From positions 310,001-374,000 of the forward strand of contig NZ_FNDX01000001.1 in the NCBI RefSeq assembly GCF_900099765.1: a stretch of 64,000 bases of DNA, given 5' to 3'. The notes beneath the pieces were generated by a model. The model saw only the letters and a list, made by a program, of their open reading frames with translations. It was not told where the DNA came from and ran no database searches. Within the stretch, counting starts at the first letter, position 1. The number at the start of each line of letters is the position of its first letter. Positions 45,257 to 53,466 of this stretch are shown piece after piece. Position numbers and translations under genes: made by a program. This stretch comes from Paenibacillus typhae. Lineage in GTDB: Bacteria > Bacillota > Bacilli > Paenibacillales > Paenibacillaceae.

Positions 45257-46768
45257 ATGAGTCAGCCAGTACTGTCCATGCAAGGGATCAGCAAAGAGTT
45301 CCCGGGTGTCAAAGCTTTGACGGATGTCGATTTTGAGCTCTATCCCGGTGAGGTGCACGCCCTGATGGGAGAGAATGGCGCCGGCAAATCGACGCTGATG
45401 AAAATTTTGTCCGGTGTCTATTCGCCAACCAAGGGCGTAATCAGGCTGAAGGGCAAAGAAGCGGTTTTCGGCAATCCGCTGGATGCCCAGCTGCAGGGCG
45501 TGTCGATTATCCACCAGGAGTTCAATCTGTTCACCAACCTGTCTGCAGCGGAGAATATTTTTATTGACCGTCCCGAAATGGCTGGCAGATTCGGCCGGAT
45601 CAAGTGGTCGAAAATGGTTGAAGAGGCACAGGCTCTGGTAGATTCCATCGGAGGCGGAGAGATTGATGTCCGCCGGGAGGTCAGGCATCTTGGTGTACAT
45701 AGCCAGCAGGTGGTCGAGATCGCCAAAGCCTTATCTTTTAAAGCAGATGTGCTGATTATGGATGAGCCGTCAGCCGCGCTGCCGGAGAATGAAGTGAAAA
45801 AGATGTTTGAAGTGGTGCGGAAGCTGCGTTCACAAGGAGTTGCCATAGTATATGTCTCCCACCGGATGAAGGAGATCTTCGAGATTGCAGATAAGGTCAC
45901 AGTGCTGCGGGACGGCCGCAAAATGGATACCCGGCCGATCGGGGAAGTGACGGAGCAGAGCCTGATCCAGATGATGGTCGGCAAAGAGGTCCAGCAGCTG
46001 TACCCTGTCCGGGAGCAGCCGCACGGCACAGAAGTGGTGCTGAAGGTAAGTGAACTATCGCTGGATGCCAGCCACAAGATTTCGTTTGAGCTGCACAAAG
46101 GTGAAATTCTGGGACTGTTTGGCATACCGGGCTCAGGCTCACATACTGTTGCCGAGCGGCTGTTCGGGCTCAAGCGGGGCAGCGGCGGGCTTGAAATCAA
46201 CGGGAAGCCGGTCAAAATTGCCAGCCCCGGCGATGCCAAAGCTAAAAAGTTAGCCTATGTCCCGCCGGACCGGCACCGCCAGGGCATCATTAAGCCGATG
46301 TCGGTCAGGCAGAATATCTCTTTTCCGACACTGCCCGGTTTGTCCAAGGGGCTGGTACTGGACGGTGAAGCTATCCGCGGGGTGAGTGCAGAGTACATGG
46401 AAAAGCTGCGGATCAAGGCACCCGGAGACGGACAGAGCGTGGACTTTCTCAGCGGAGGCAACCAGCAGAAGGTGGTCATCGCCAAATGGCTTGCTGCGAA
46501 GCCTGACATTCTGATTCTGGAAGAGCCGACCCGGGGCGTGGATGTCGGCGCCAAAGCAGAGATATACAGCATCATTCACGGGCTGGCTCAGGAGGGGCTG
46601 AGCATTCTGCTGATTTCCTCCGAAATGCCGGAGGTGCTGGGCTTAAGCGACCGGGTGCTCGTGATGTACAAAGGGGAGATTGTTCATGAATTTGCCCGCG
46701 GTGAAGCCGATCAGGAGCAGCTGCTGCAGCGGGCATCCCATCCCCGGACGGAAGGAGCCGCCATATGA
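45257..46768 (+). CDS. sugar ABC transporter ATP-binding protein (RbsA/MglA-like)
   Basis: This 503-aa protein has two fused ATPase domains. The first has Walker A GENGAGKST and Walker B VLIMDEPSAALPENE, with an unusual signature LGVHSQQVVEIAKAL. The second has a degenerate Walker A (GIPGSGSHTVAERLF) as is normal for RbsA, an intact signature LSGGNQQKVVIAKW and Walker B ILILEEPTRGVDVG. It powers CUT2 uptake of monosaccharides or related small molecules. The start is ATG 45257, eight bases after AAGGGGG; an ATG 21 bases earlier has no good site. It overlaps the first permease by four bases. Confidence 0.93.
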   Translation: MSQPVLSMQGISKEFPGVKALTDVDFELYPGEVHALMGENGAGKSTLMKILSGVYSPTKGVIRLKGKEAVFGNPLDAQLQGVSIIHQEFNLFTNLSAAENIFIDRPEMAGRFGRIKWSKMVEEAQALVDSIGGGEIDVRREVRHLGVHSQQVVEIAKALSFKADVLIMDEPSAALPENEVKKMFEVVRKLRSQGVAIVYVSHRMKEIFEIADKVTVLRDGRKMDTRPIGEVTEQSLIQMMVGKEVQQLYPVREQPHGTEVVLKVSELSLDASHKISFELHKGEILGLFGIPGSGSHTVAERLFGLKRGSGGLEINGKPVKIASPGDAKAKKLAYVPPDRHRQGIIKPMSVRQNISFPTLPGLSKGLVLDGEAIRGVSAEYMEKLRIKAPGDGQSVDFLSGGNQQKVVIAKWLAAKPDILILEEPTRGVDVGAKAEIYSIIHGLAQEGLSILLISSEMPEVLGLSDRVLVMYKGEIVHEFARGEADQEQLLQRASHPRTEGAAI

Positions 46769-47727
46769 AACGTATTTTAAATGTGCATGAAGCACCGATC
46801 ATGATGTTCACGATACTCGTAATTGTACTGTTCTCGCTTATTTCACCCGACTTTTTCGCAATTGCTAATTTCAGGCTGATCCTGGACCAGAACATCACCA
46901 TGTTCATTGTGGCAATCGGTATGACGATGGTCATTCTGCTCGGGGGAATGGACCTGTCTGTCGGCTCCGTCCTGGCGGTAACAGCTACCTCGGTCGGCCT
47001 GTTTCTCAGCAAGGGGATTTCTCCTGGTGCAGCGGCTTTGCTCGGCATTGTAATCGGCGTCCTGTGCGGGATGGTTAACGGCTATTTCATCGCCGTCCGC
47101 CGAATTCCTGACATCATTGTCACCCTGGCTACGATGTATATTTTCCGGGGCGTGGCAGTCGGCATCAGCGGCGGGACCTGGATGAACAATTTTCCTGAAG
47201 GCTTCCGCTTTTTCGGACAAGGGACGGTGGCAAGTATTTCGTTTCCGCTCCTTGTAGCCATCCTGCTGATTGCTGTCTTCATTTATTTGCTGAAATTTAC
47301 CCGGGCTGGCCGGAGAATCTATTCGGTCGGGGGCAACAGCTCTGCAGCCAAGCTGGCCGGGATCAGTGTCCCCAAGACCAAGTTTATGGTCTATGTGCTG
47401 ACCGGGCTGCTGGTCGGGATCGCCTCCGTGATTTTTGCAGCCAAGGTCGGCAGTGTCCAGGCCTCGACAGCAGGCAACAGCCTGTCCTTTGAAGTCATGG
47501 CAGCTGTGCTGATCGGCGGCGGCAGTATTTTCGGCGGGGTAGGGACAATTGCCGGAACCATGCTCGGCGTACTGTTCATGGGCATTGTCAAAAACGGGCT
47601 GATTATCTCCAAGGTCTCTCCGTTCTGGGTGGACGCAACCACCGGGTTTTTGATTATCCTCGCCATCGTGATCAACACGCTGCAACGGGCACGCCAAAAT
47701 AAAGGGAAAGAAGGGGATCTCGTATGA
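46765..47727 (+). CDS. sugar ABC transporter permease (RbsC-like), first
   Basis: The 320-aa permease has the CUT2 motif GGMDLSVGSVLAVTATSV near residue 52 and the C-terminal GGGSIFGGVGTIAGTMLGVL loop, with eight to ten membrane segments. Its start overlaps the ATPase stop (ATGA) and its end overlaps the next permease by four bases. Having two different permeases fits the LsrC/LsrD or rhamnose-type arrangement, where they form a heterodimer, rather than the RbsC homodimer. Confidence 0.93.
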   Translation: MKRILNVHEAPIMMFTILVIVLFSLISPDFFAIANFRLILDQNITMFIVAIGMTMVILLGGMDLSVGSVLAVTATSVGLFLSKGISPGAAALLGIVIGVLCGMVNGYFIAVRRIPDIIVTLATMYIFRGVAVGISGGTWMNNFPEGFRFFGQGTVASISFPLLVAILLIAVFIYLLKFTRAGRRIYSVGGNSSAAKLAGISVPKTKFMVYVLTGLLVGIASVIFAAKVGSVQASTAGNSLSFEVMAAVLIGGGSIFGGVGTIAGTMLGVLFMGIVKNGLIISKVSPFWVDATTGFLIILAIVINTLQRARQNKGKEGDLV

Positions 47728-48668
47728 CAACATGGACAAGCCGTCTGCCGTTTAAGTCGGGTACGCTGCTCGTTCAGCTGGTGCTGCTGCTGTTCATTCT
47801 AATCCTGTTCAGCTTCCTGTCACCCTACTTCCTGTCGGTAACCAACTTCATGAATGTGCTGAACCAGATGGTTGAGGTCGGGCTGATCGCCATTCCGATG
47901 ACCATGATTATTATCTCCGGTGCGATGGACCTGTCGGTCGGCTCGATCCTCGCTTTTTCCGCGGTGTCGATGGGGGTTGCTTTTGAACGGGGCTATAACA
48001 TCTGGGTCTGCGTGATCTTCGGGCTGCTGGCCGGTCTGATGTGCGGTGCAATTAACGGTTATCTCATTGCCAGGCACCGGATGCAGGCGATTGTAGTCAC
48101 GATCGGGATGCTGGTGATGCTCCGCGGGCTGGTCTATGTCGTCAATGAAGGCAGGCCGATCAGCGGCTTTCCGGATTCCTTTTACTTTCTCGGACAGGAG
48201 TATATTGCCGGAATTCCGTTTAATGCGATCATCCTGGTCATTATGTTCCTGATTGCCAACTTTTTTATGAAAAAGACAAGGTTCGGCACGTACATTTACG
48301 GGATCGGCAATAACGAGGAGGTTGTGCGTTTCTCCGGGATTTCCGTAATCCGCGTCCGGTTTATTCTCTTCATGCTCAGCGGATTGTTCTCTGCACTGGC
48401 GGGTGTATTCCTGGTGTCACGGCTGGCAAGCGCCGAAGCGACATCGGGTACCAATATAGAGCTGGATGTTATCACAGCTACTTTGATAGGCGGTACTCAT
48501 ATTTTTGGGGGAAGGGGGAGTCTTACCGGCACCTTTGTCGGGCTGCTGATTATCGTGTTTTTGCGCAATGGTCTGAATTTGCTGGGTGTTTCTGTGCTGT
48601 ATCAGGCGGTTATTCTGGGGGCGCTGCTGCTGCTCGCAGTGGCCAATAAAAAAATTAGCGGAGAGTGA
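47724..48668 (+). CDS. sugar ABC transporter permease (RbsC-like), second
   Basis: The 314-aa second permease has SGAMDLSVGSILAFSAVSMG and GGTHIFGGRGSLTGTFVGLL, the same two motifs in diverged form. It overlaps both neighbours by four bases, so all four transporter genes are translationally coupled. It should pair with the preceding permease to form the membrane channel. Confidence 0.93.
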   Translation: MTTWTSRLPFKSGTLLVQLVLLLFILILFSFLSPYFLSVTNFMNVLNQMVEVGLIAIPMTMIIISGAMDLSVGSILAFSAVSMGVAFERGYNIWVCVIFGLLAGLMCGAINGYLIARHRMQAIVVTIGMLVMLRGLVYVVNEGRPISGFPDSFYFLGQEYIAGIPFNAIILVIMFLIANFFMKKTRFGTYIYGIGNNEEVVRFSGISVIRVRFILFMLSGLFSALAGVFLVSRLASAEATSGTNIELDVITATLIGGTHIFGGRGSLTGTFVGLLIIVFLRNGLNLLGVSVLYQAVILGALLLLAVANKKISGE

Positions 48669-48673
48669 AACCT

Positions 48674-49717
48674 ATGAAAAAAATGACATTGGCTGTATTG
48701 ACTGGCGTACTTGCTTTGACCTTGAGTGCTTGCGGCGCAAATTCGGGTAATTCTCCAGCTAATAATGCCGGGGCCTCAAGCAATGACGGGGCGGCTGCTT
48801 CCGGCACCAGAACCTACTTCATCAATCCGAAATCAATCGGCCCCGCTTATTGGGCGGCAGCGGAAAAAGGCGCTATCCAGGCAGGCGAGGATATGGGGGT
48901 TGAGGTAATCTTCAATGCACCGACTGAGGCGGATTCCTCCAAGCAGATCAACATGATTCAGGATATGCTGACCCGCAAGGTGAGTGGTATCGGGGTATCG
49001 CCGAATGATGCCAAGGCGGTGGGTCCGGTGTTCAAAAAAGCAGCCGAGCAGGATGTGCAGATTGTGACCTGGGACAGCGATGCTCCTGAAACGGACCGCC
49101 AATATTACGTAGCTCCTGCTACTGACGAGGAAGTCGGCGAGCTGCTGGCCAAGACGATCGGTGAGGAAATCGGCGGCGAGGGACAGGTAGCCTTCATGGT
49201 AGCCGGACTTGGCTCACAGAACCAGATTGCCAAATCGGATGCGGCAAAAGCCTACTTCGAAGCCAACTATCCCGGCATCGAGCTGGTAACAATGGTAGCC
49301 AGTGACGATGATCAGCAGAAGGCCTACGCCAATGCCCAGAACCTGATCCAGACCTATCCTGATCTTAGAGGGATCATCGGCTTTGCGGGCGGCGAACCGC
49401 CGGCAGCGGCTGAAGTGGTTGAACAGGCGGTCAAGGCAGGCACGATTGAGCAGGGACAGATCGCCATTACCGGTATTGCTGTGCCGAGCGTTGTGAAGAG
49501 CTATATCGAGAGTGGTACGATCAAAACCGATATCATCTGGGATCCGGGCAAGCTGGCTTACACTACTGTATACATTCTGGATCAGCTGGCTCAGGGCAAG
49601 GAAATTACGGACGGCATGGAAATCCCGAACGTGGGGGCCGTCAAGGTAGACGGCCAGAACGTATTCATCGGCACACTTGAAGTAACCAGCGAAAATGTGG
49701 GCAGCTTTGACTTCTAG
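48674..49717 (+). CDS. sugar-binding lipoprotein (RbsB/LsrB/RhaS-like)
   Basis: The 347-aa protein has a lipobox LSAC (Cys20), a short Asn/Ala/Ser linker and a type I periplasmic-binding fold beginning YFINPKSIGPAYWAAAEKGA. The overall form (two coupled permeases, DVQIVTWDSDAPETDRQYYV, GIIGFAGGEPPAAAEVVEQ) recalls LsrB and RhaS binding proteins more than RbsB. GGAGAG precedes ATG 48674; a GTG nine bases upstream (48665) overlaps the permease stop and is a less likely start. It captures the substrate outside for the transporter encoded upstream. Confidence 0.92.
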   Translation: MKKMTLAVLTGVLALTLSACGANSGNSPANNAGASSNDGAAASGTRTYFINPKSIGPAYWAAAEKGAIQAGEDMGVEVIFNAPTEADSSKQINMIQDMLTRKVSGIGVSPNDAKAVGPVFKKAAEQDVQIVTWDSDAPETDRQYYVAPATDEEVGELLAKTIGEEIGGEGQVAFMVAGLGSQNQIAKSDAAKAYFEANYPGIELVTMVASDDDQQKAYANAQNLIQTYPDLRGIIGFAGGEPPAAAEVVEQAVKAGTIEQGQIAITGIAVPSVVKSYIESGTIKTDIIWDPGKLAYTTVYILDQLAQGKEITDGMEIPNVGAVKVDGQNVFIGTLEVTSENVGSFDF

Positions 49718-49744
49718 TCAGAGCTGTAATAGGAGGCAACTTGC

Positions 49745-50254
49745 ATGGAACACACAATAATCATTGAAGATTTGACGGCAGAAAACTTTGCCCCTTACGG
49801 AAAAGTGGTGGATATTCCTGCGGGAGAGCCGTCCAAGAGCGGCGACGGCTGGGACTGCTGGAGCTATATCCAGATGCTCGACGTATCGGAGCCGATCGGG
49901 TTCGGGCTGGTGGACACGAAGCAGCGCGGGTTCACAGTGACGGCAATGGAGCGGCATGTCAGCCGCGAAGAGCTGCTGCTTACCTTTGACAAGGAGATTA
50001 TCCAGCCGGTTGCCCGGTGTCTGGATATTGACGACCCGGAGGAGCAGCCTGATCCTGCTACGGTGAAGGCATTCAGAATCAGGCCGGGACAGGCCATTGT
50101 GATCGGCCGCGGCGTCTGGCACAGCCCTGCTTATCCGGCGGCTGAGGATGCAAGGTATCTCTTTGCGATTGAGAAGAAGAAGGATAAGTTCGGCGATGAG
50201 ATGATCAATCCGTGGGTGGATTTTGCCGGCGGTGACAGTGTTACTTTTGGATAA
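49745..50254 (+). CDS. ureidoglycolate lyase (AllA) family protein
   Basis: The 169-aa protein resembles AllA: an N-terminal EDLTAENFAPYGKVVDIP, and the C-terminal FRIRPGQAIVIGRGVWHSPAYPA, comparable with the RGVWHHP motif of ureidoglycolate lyase. AllA splits ureidoglycolate to glyoxylate and urea. No other allantoin genes are present, so it may act on a related ureido or hydroxy compound. It starts at ATG after AGGAGG, 27 nt after the binding-protein gene. Confidence 0.75.
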   Translation: MEHTIIIEDLTAENFAPYGKVVDIPAGEPSKSGDGWDCWSYIQMLDVSEPIGFGLVDTKQRGFTVTAMERHVSREELLLTFDKEIIQPVARCLDIDDPEEQPDPATVKAFRIRPGQAIVIGRGVWHSPAYPAAEDARYLFAIEKKKDKFGDEMINPWVDFAGGDSVTFG

Positions 50255-50351
50255 GCGGCAATTTATTGTTAATGGAATAAGCGAAGGACTACAGCTGATT
50301 CCGCAGCGCAGGGATCTTCCCGGCGGTGGCGGGCAAGAAGGAGCAGAAGAC

Positions 50352-51662
50352 ATGGCACAGGAACAGCAGGTTATGAAATGGATTGATGAACATCAGGACG
50401 ACATCCTCGGCTTTTTGCAGCAGCTTATTCAGATTCCGAGCGTTAATCCCTGGTTCTTCGATGAGCCGGGTCCATCCAAAGAGAAGGATGTACAGGAGTT
50501 TATCTCCCGTAAGCTTGCAGGTCTGGGTGCCGAGATTGAAATGTGGGAGCCGGTTGCGGATGACCTGAAGGAGTACGAGGGGATGGCCGGGTATTATCCG
50601 GGACGGGATTTTACCGGCAGACCGAATCTGGCAGCTACCTTTGGCAAAGGTACAGACGGCAAGTCGCTCCTGCTGTTCGGCCATATCGATGTCGTTATGG
50701 CAGGCTCGAAGTGGACAGTAGACCCGTTTGAGGGCCAGATCATTGACGGCAAAATGTACGGCCGCGGCACCGTCGATATGAAGGGCGGCGTGGCCGCGAT
50801 GATTATGGCGGTCGAGGCTGTGCTCCGCAGCGGCCTGAAGCTGAAAGGCCCGGTTGTCGTGGGCACTGTCGTCGATGAGGAAGCCGGAGGCATGGGGGCG
50901 CTGGATTTCATCCACCATGGCTACCGGGCGGATGCCTGCATCCTGACTGAACCGACCTCACTGACCATTGCACCGCTGTGCAGGGGCATTCTGTGGGGCA
51001 AGATCAAAATCCAGGGCCGCAGCGGGCATATTGAAATGCCGCAGGCGGACTGGAAGGACGGCGGAGCCGTGGATGCCATCAAGAAAGCGCGGTACATCCT
51101 GGATGCATTCGACCGGCTGAATGAAGAGTGGGCTGTAAGCAAGACCCATCCGTATCTTTCAATTCCCTGTCAGGTGCATGTAGCACAATTGAATGCGGGA
51201 GAGTACCCGACCTCTTTTGCCAATGAAGCGGAGATTGTCTTTAATGCCCAATACCTGCCGTCAGAGCGTGATGAGAAGCTGGTTGGCGGCCATGTGAAAA
51301 AGGAGCTGACTGACTTCCTGCGTGCGGCAGCTGAACAAGACCCGTGGCTGAGTGAGCATCTGCCGGAAATCGAGTGGATGGTCGATGCCGACTGTGCTGA
51401 AACCGATGTGGCTCACCCGTTCGTGCAGACCTGTGTCCAGTCACTTCAGGCGATTGGCGAGGAAGGAACAATCGAAGGCCTCGGCTTCCATACCGATATG
51501 GGCTGGCCGGTCAATGTCGGCATTCCGACGATCAACTTCGGTCCCGGCGACCCGAGCCTTGCTCATCACAGCGATGAGTTCACGCCAACCGTTGAAGTCA
51601 TTCAGGCGGTCAAAATGATGGCGAAGACCATTCTCGACTGGTGCGGTGCGGAAGAGGCATAA
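50352..51662 (+). CDS. M20-family metallohydrolase (ArgE/DapE-like deacylase)
   Basis: The 436-aa enzyme has the M20 two-metal site: LLFGHIDVV, GRGTVDMKGGVA, catalytic Glu in VVDEEAGGMG, LTEPT, and the C-terminal AHHSDEF. This family removes acyl or carbamoyl groups from amines, as in acetylornithine deacetylase and related amidohydrolases. The ATG at 50352 follows AAGGAG by eight bases; the frame is open upstream into the AllA-like gene but without a start signal. Its position in the cluster suggests it cleaves an amide bond in the imported compound or its product. Confidence 0.9.
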   Translation: MAQEQQVMKWIDEHQDDILGFLQQLIQIPSVNPWFFDEPGPSKEKDVQEFISRKLAGLGAEIEMWEPVADDLKEYEGMAGYYPGRDFTGRPNLAATFGKGTDGKSLLLFGHIDVVMAGSKWTVDPFEGQIIDGKMYGRGTVDMKGGVAAMIMAVEAVLRSGLKLKGPVVVGTVVDEEAGGMGALDFIHHGYRADACILTEPTSLTIAPLCRGILWGKIKIQGRSGHIEMPQADWKDGGAVDAIKKARYILDAFDRLNEEWAVSKTHPYLSIPCQVHVAQLNAGEYPTSFANEAEIVFNAQYLPSERDEKLVGGHVKKELTDFLRAAAEQDPWLSEHLPEIEWMVDADCAETDVAHPFVQTCVQSLQAIGEEGTIEGLGFHTDMGWPVNVGIPTINFGPGDPSLAHHSDEFTPTVEVIQAVKMMAKTILDWCGAEEA

Positions 51663-51746
51663 CGGAAGGCTTAGTGAAAAGACCTAAAGACAGATATTAA
51701 TCTGCTGCAACGGCCTTTATAACATACACGGAGGTGCCATAACAAC

Positions 51747-52475
51747 ATGAAAATTCTATTTGTCGGTGAATCCTGGGTGGTTCATATGATCCATACCAAG
51801 GGGTATGACAGCTTCACTTCAACGAAATATGAGGAAGGGGCTACTTATCTGCTGTCCTGCCTGCGGGCAGAGGGAATTGATGTGACTTACATGCCGGCGC
51901 ATGAGGTCCAGGTCCGCTTCCCCCAGTCGCTTGAAGAGTTAAAAGCCTACGATGCCATCGTGATTAGTGATGTTGGCGCGAATACGTTCCTGCTGCAGAA
52001 CCCGACCTTTTACCAGATGCAGATTATCCCGAATGCGCTGGACAACATTAAGCAGTATGTGGCCGAAGGCGGGGGGCTGCTGATGGTCGGCGGATACCTG
52101 ACCTTTATGGGCATTGAGGGCAAGGCGAACTATGTAAACACTGTTCTCGCTGAGGTGCTGCCGGTTGTGATGCAGCCGGGCGATGACCGGGTCGAGATGC
52201 CGGCCGGGTTCTCGCCGGTGGTGGCGCAGGAGCATCCGCTGGTGGGTTACGGCGAATGGCCGAGATTGCTCGGATATAACAAGCTGGCGGCCAAGCCGGA
52301 TGCAGATGAGCTGCTGAGCTATAACGGGGATGCTATCCTGACCGTGGGCACATACGGTGAGGGCAAAACCGCCGCTTTTGCCAGCGATTGCTCCCCGCAC
52401 TGGGGCTCGACAGAGTTTATGGACTGGCAGCATTACTCTGCGTTCTGGTCTAATCTTGTTAAGGCGCTACAATAG
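51747..52475 (+). CDS. glutamine amidotransferase-like protein (GATase1_like/DUF1355)
   Basis: The 242-aa soluble protein starts MKILFVGESWVVHMIHTKGYDSF, the characteristic opening of a GATase1-like family often found with sugar ABC transporter genes. It contains AIVISDVGANTF and GGGLLMVGGYLTFMG, matching the fold around the nucleophile elbow, but there is no cysteine at that elbow, so classical glutaminase activity is unlikely. TSDCSPHWG-like ASDCSPHWG near residue 213 is a conserved family element. It ends the LacI cluster before a strong terminator. Its reaction is unknown. Confidence 0.8.
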   Translation: MKILFVGESWVVHMIHTKGYDSFTSTKYEEGATYLLSCLRAEGIDVTYMPAHEVQVRFPQSLEELKAYDAIVISDVGANTFLLQNPTFYQMQIIPNALDNIKQYVAEGGGLLMVGGYLTFMGIEGKANYVNTVLAEVLPVVMQPGDDRVEMPAGFSPVVAQEHPLVGYGEWPRLLGYNKLAAKPDADELLSYNGDAILTVGTYGEGKTAAFASDCSPHWGSTEFMDWQHYSAFWSNLVKALQ

Positions 52476-52494
52476 ATTCATCGGTAACAGCGTT

Positions 52495-52528
52495 AAGCGT
52501 TCTCCGCATGCGGGGGGCGCTTTTTTTT
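52495..52528 (+). terminator. terminator of the LacI cluster
   Basis: A 12-bp stem (AAGCG + TTCTCCG paired with CGGGGGG + CGCTT, including G-T pairs) with a 4-nt loop precedes a run of eight T. Confidence 0.9.
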
Positions 52529-52565
52529 GCTGAACTAAGGGCGTGCGGATGTTGCTCACCTGGCT

Positions 52566-52762
52566 AATTAGTTGTAAAAACTACATCTAGTTCGCAGCTG
52601 GGCGCCGGGAGAACGTATTTAGTTGGAAAAACGTCACCTAATTAAGCCAATTTCCCGCCAAAAAGGGATTAGTGCCCGAAATAAGTGGCGATTTTCCACT
52701 TAATTCCTTATATCGGCGAGGGTTTCTGGAATTTGGTGGCGAAAATCAAACTAATTTTTTCA
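52566..52762. repeat. composite intergenic repeat element, copy 2
   Basis: Four units of about 25 bp start near 52566, 52616, 52676 and 52732. The first two are forward (TTAGTTGTAAAAACTACATC; TTAGTTGGAAAAACGTCACC), the last two reversed (AAGTGGCGATTTTCCACTTA; GGTGGCGAAAATCAAACTAA). Unit order, orientation and spacing (50, 60, 56 bp) mirror copy 1 at 35728-35920 (51, 60, 53 bp). The third unit is itself a small hairpin (AGTGG/CCACT). Confidence 0.75.
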
Positions 52763-52905
52763 GCTCCCTAAAAGCCTGTATGGCTATTTGTTTATGAGCC
52801 CTAAAAGGCGTAAATACTAACTCTACAATTCAAGTTTCTGGTATCATAGTAAATATCAAATTTGATTGAAAACGAATACACATTTGAGAAAAGCGAGGAA
52901 TGGAC

Positions 52906-53370
52906 ATGCCGTATACCGTTGATTTTAAAGAGGTGTCTACAGTTGGACTGGAGTCATCCCCTGTGGCAGAGGCGCTGGCCGGATTGCGGGCGAATGAAGC
53001 GCGTTATTTTATGAACAAGTACAAGCATACGTATACAACCGTACCGGCCGGTGAGAGCCAGGAGAACCTTGATTATGTGAACCGGATTTTGAAGGAAGAG
53101 CGCAATATCGAATTTGCCGCCAAGCCGCTGGAAACCTCAAGCTTTCAGGTGGAAAATATCCGGTTTACCTATGTTTTTTATGAGGACGGTCTTGCTGTTA
53201 ATGTAATGTATACCGTGGATGACCCGAAGAAGCGGGCGGTCGGCTTCAAGCTGTCCGAAGGGATGGACGTGCCCAAAGAGCTGGAGGACAAGTTCAAATT
53301 TGCACGTCAGAAATCAAAGCTGGCCGGAACAATCCGCGGGTCCTTTTTTGTGATCAAAGGAGAGTACTGA
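52906..53370 (+). CDS. conserved hypothetical protein, 154 aa
   Basis: I do not recognise a function. The soluble protein has an N-terminal segment VDFKEVSTVGLESSPVAEALAGLRANEARYFMNKYKH and a basic C-terminus. There is no signal peptide, membrane segment or known motif. GAGGA lies seven bases before ATG 52906, so I prefer it to the ATG at 52900, which touches the ribosome binding site. It stands alone between a repeat element and a transporter gene and may be monocistronic. Confidence 0.7.
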   Translation: MPYTVDFKEVSTVGLESSPVAEALAGLRANEARYFMNKYKHTYTTVPAGESQENLDYVNRILKEERNIEFAAKPLETSSFQVENIRFTYVFYEDGLAVNVMYTVDDPKKRAVGFKLSEGMDVPKELEDKFKFARQKSKLAGTIRGSFFVIKGEY

Positions 53371-53466
53371 GGCATAAGGCTTCTATGATTTTACATCCGT
53401 TTAACTTGCTCCATACGTTCATGTGATATAACTGAAACAATCAGTTGTAAAAGAGGAGAAGATCAG

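Larger units (their letters stand above)
52476..52905. other. intergenic region with terminator and repeat element
   Basis: The 430 bases hold the terminator at 52495, repeat copy 2 (52566-52762), and an A+T-rich leader before the next gene. No credible coding sequence was found. Confidence 0.6.

Noticed and set aside
46843..47739. Open frame of 298 codons on the minus strand
   Set aside because: It is antisense to a clear RbsC-like permease and very rich in Asp, His, Asn and Gln, the typical mirror of hydrophobic codons.
44154..49717. Standard ribose (rbs) operon
   Set aside because: RbsD is missing, two different permeases are present, the binding protein looks LsrB/RhaS-like, and nitrogen-related enzymes follow. 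Gene symbols of the rbs set would overstate what is known.
49745..51662. Allantoin degradation genes
   Set aside because: Only an AllA-like and a generic M20 enzyme are present; allantoinase, allantoin permease and ureidoglycine enzymes are absent, and the M20 protein resembles ArgE/DapE-type enzymes.
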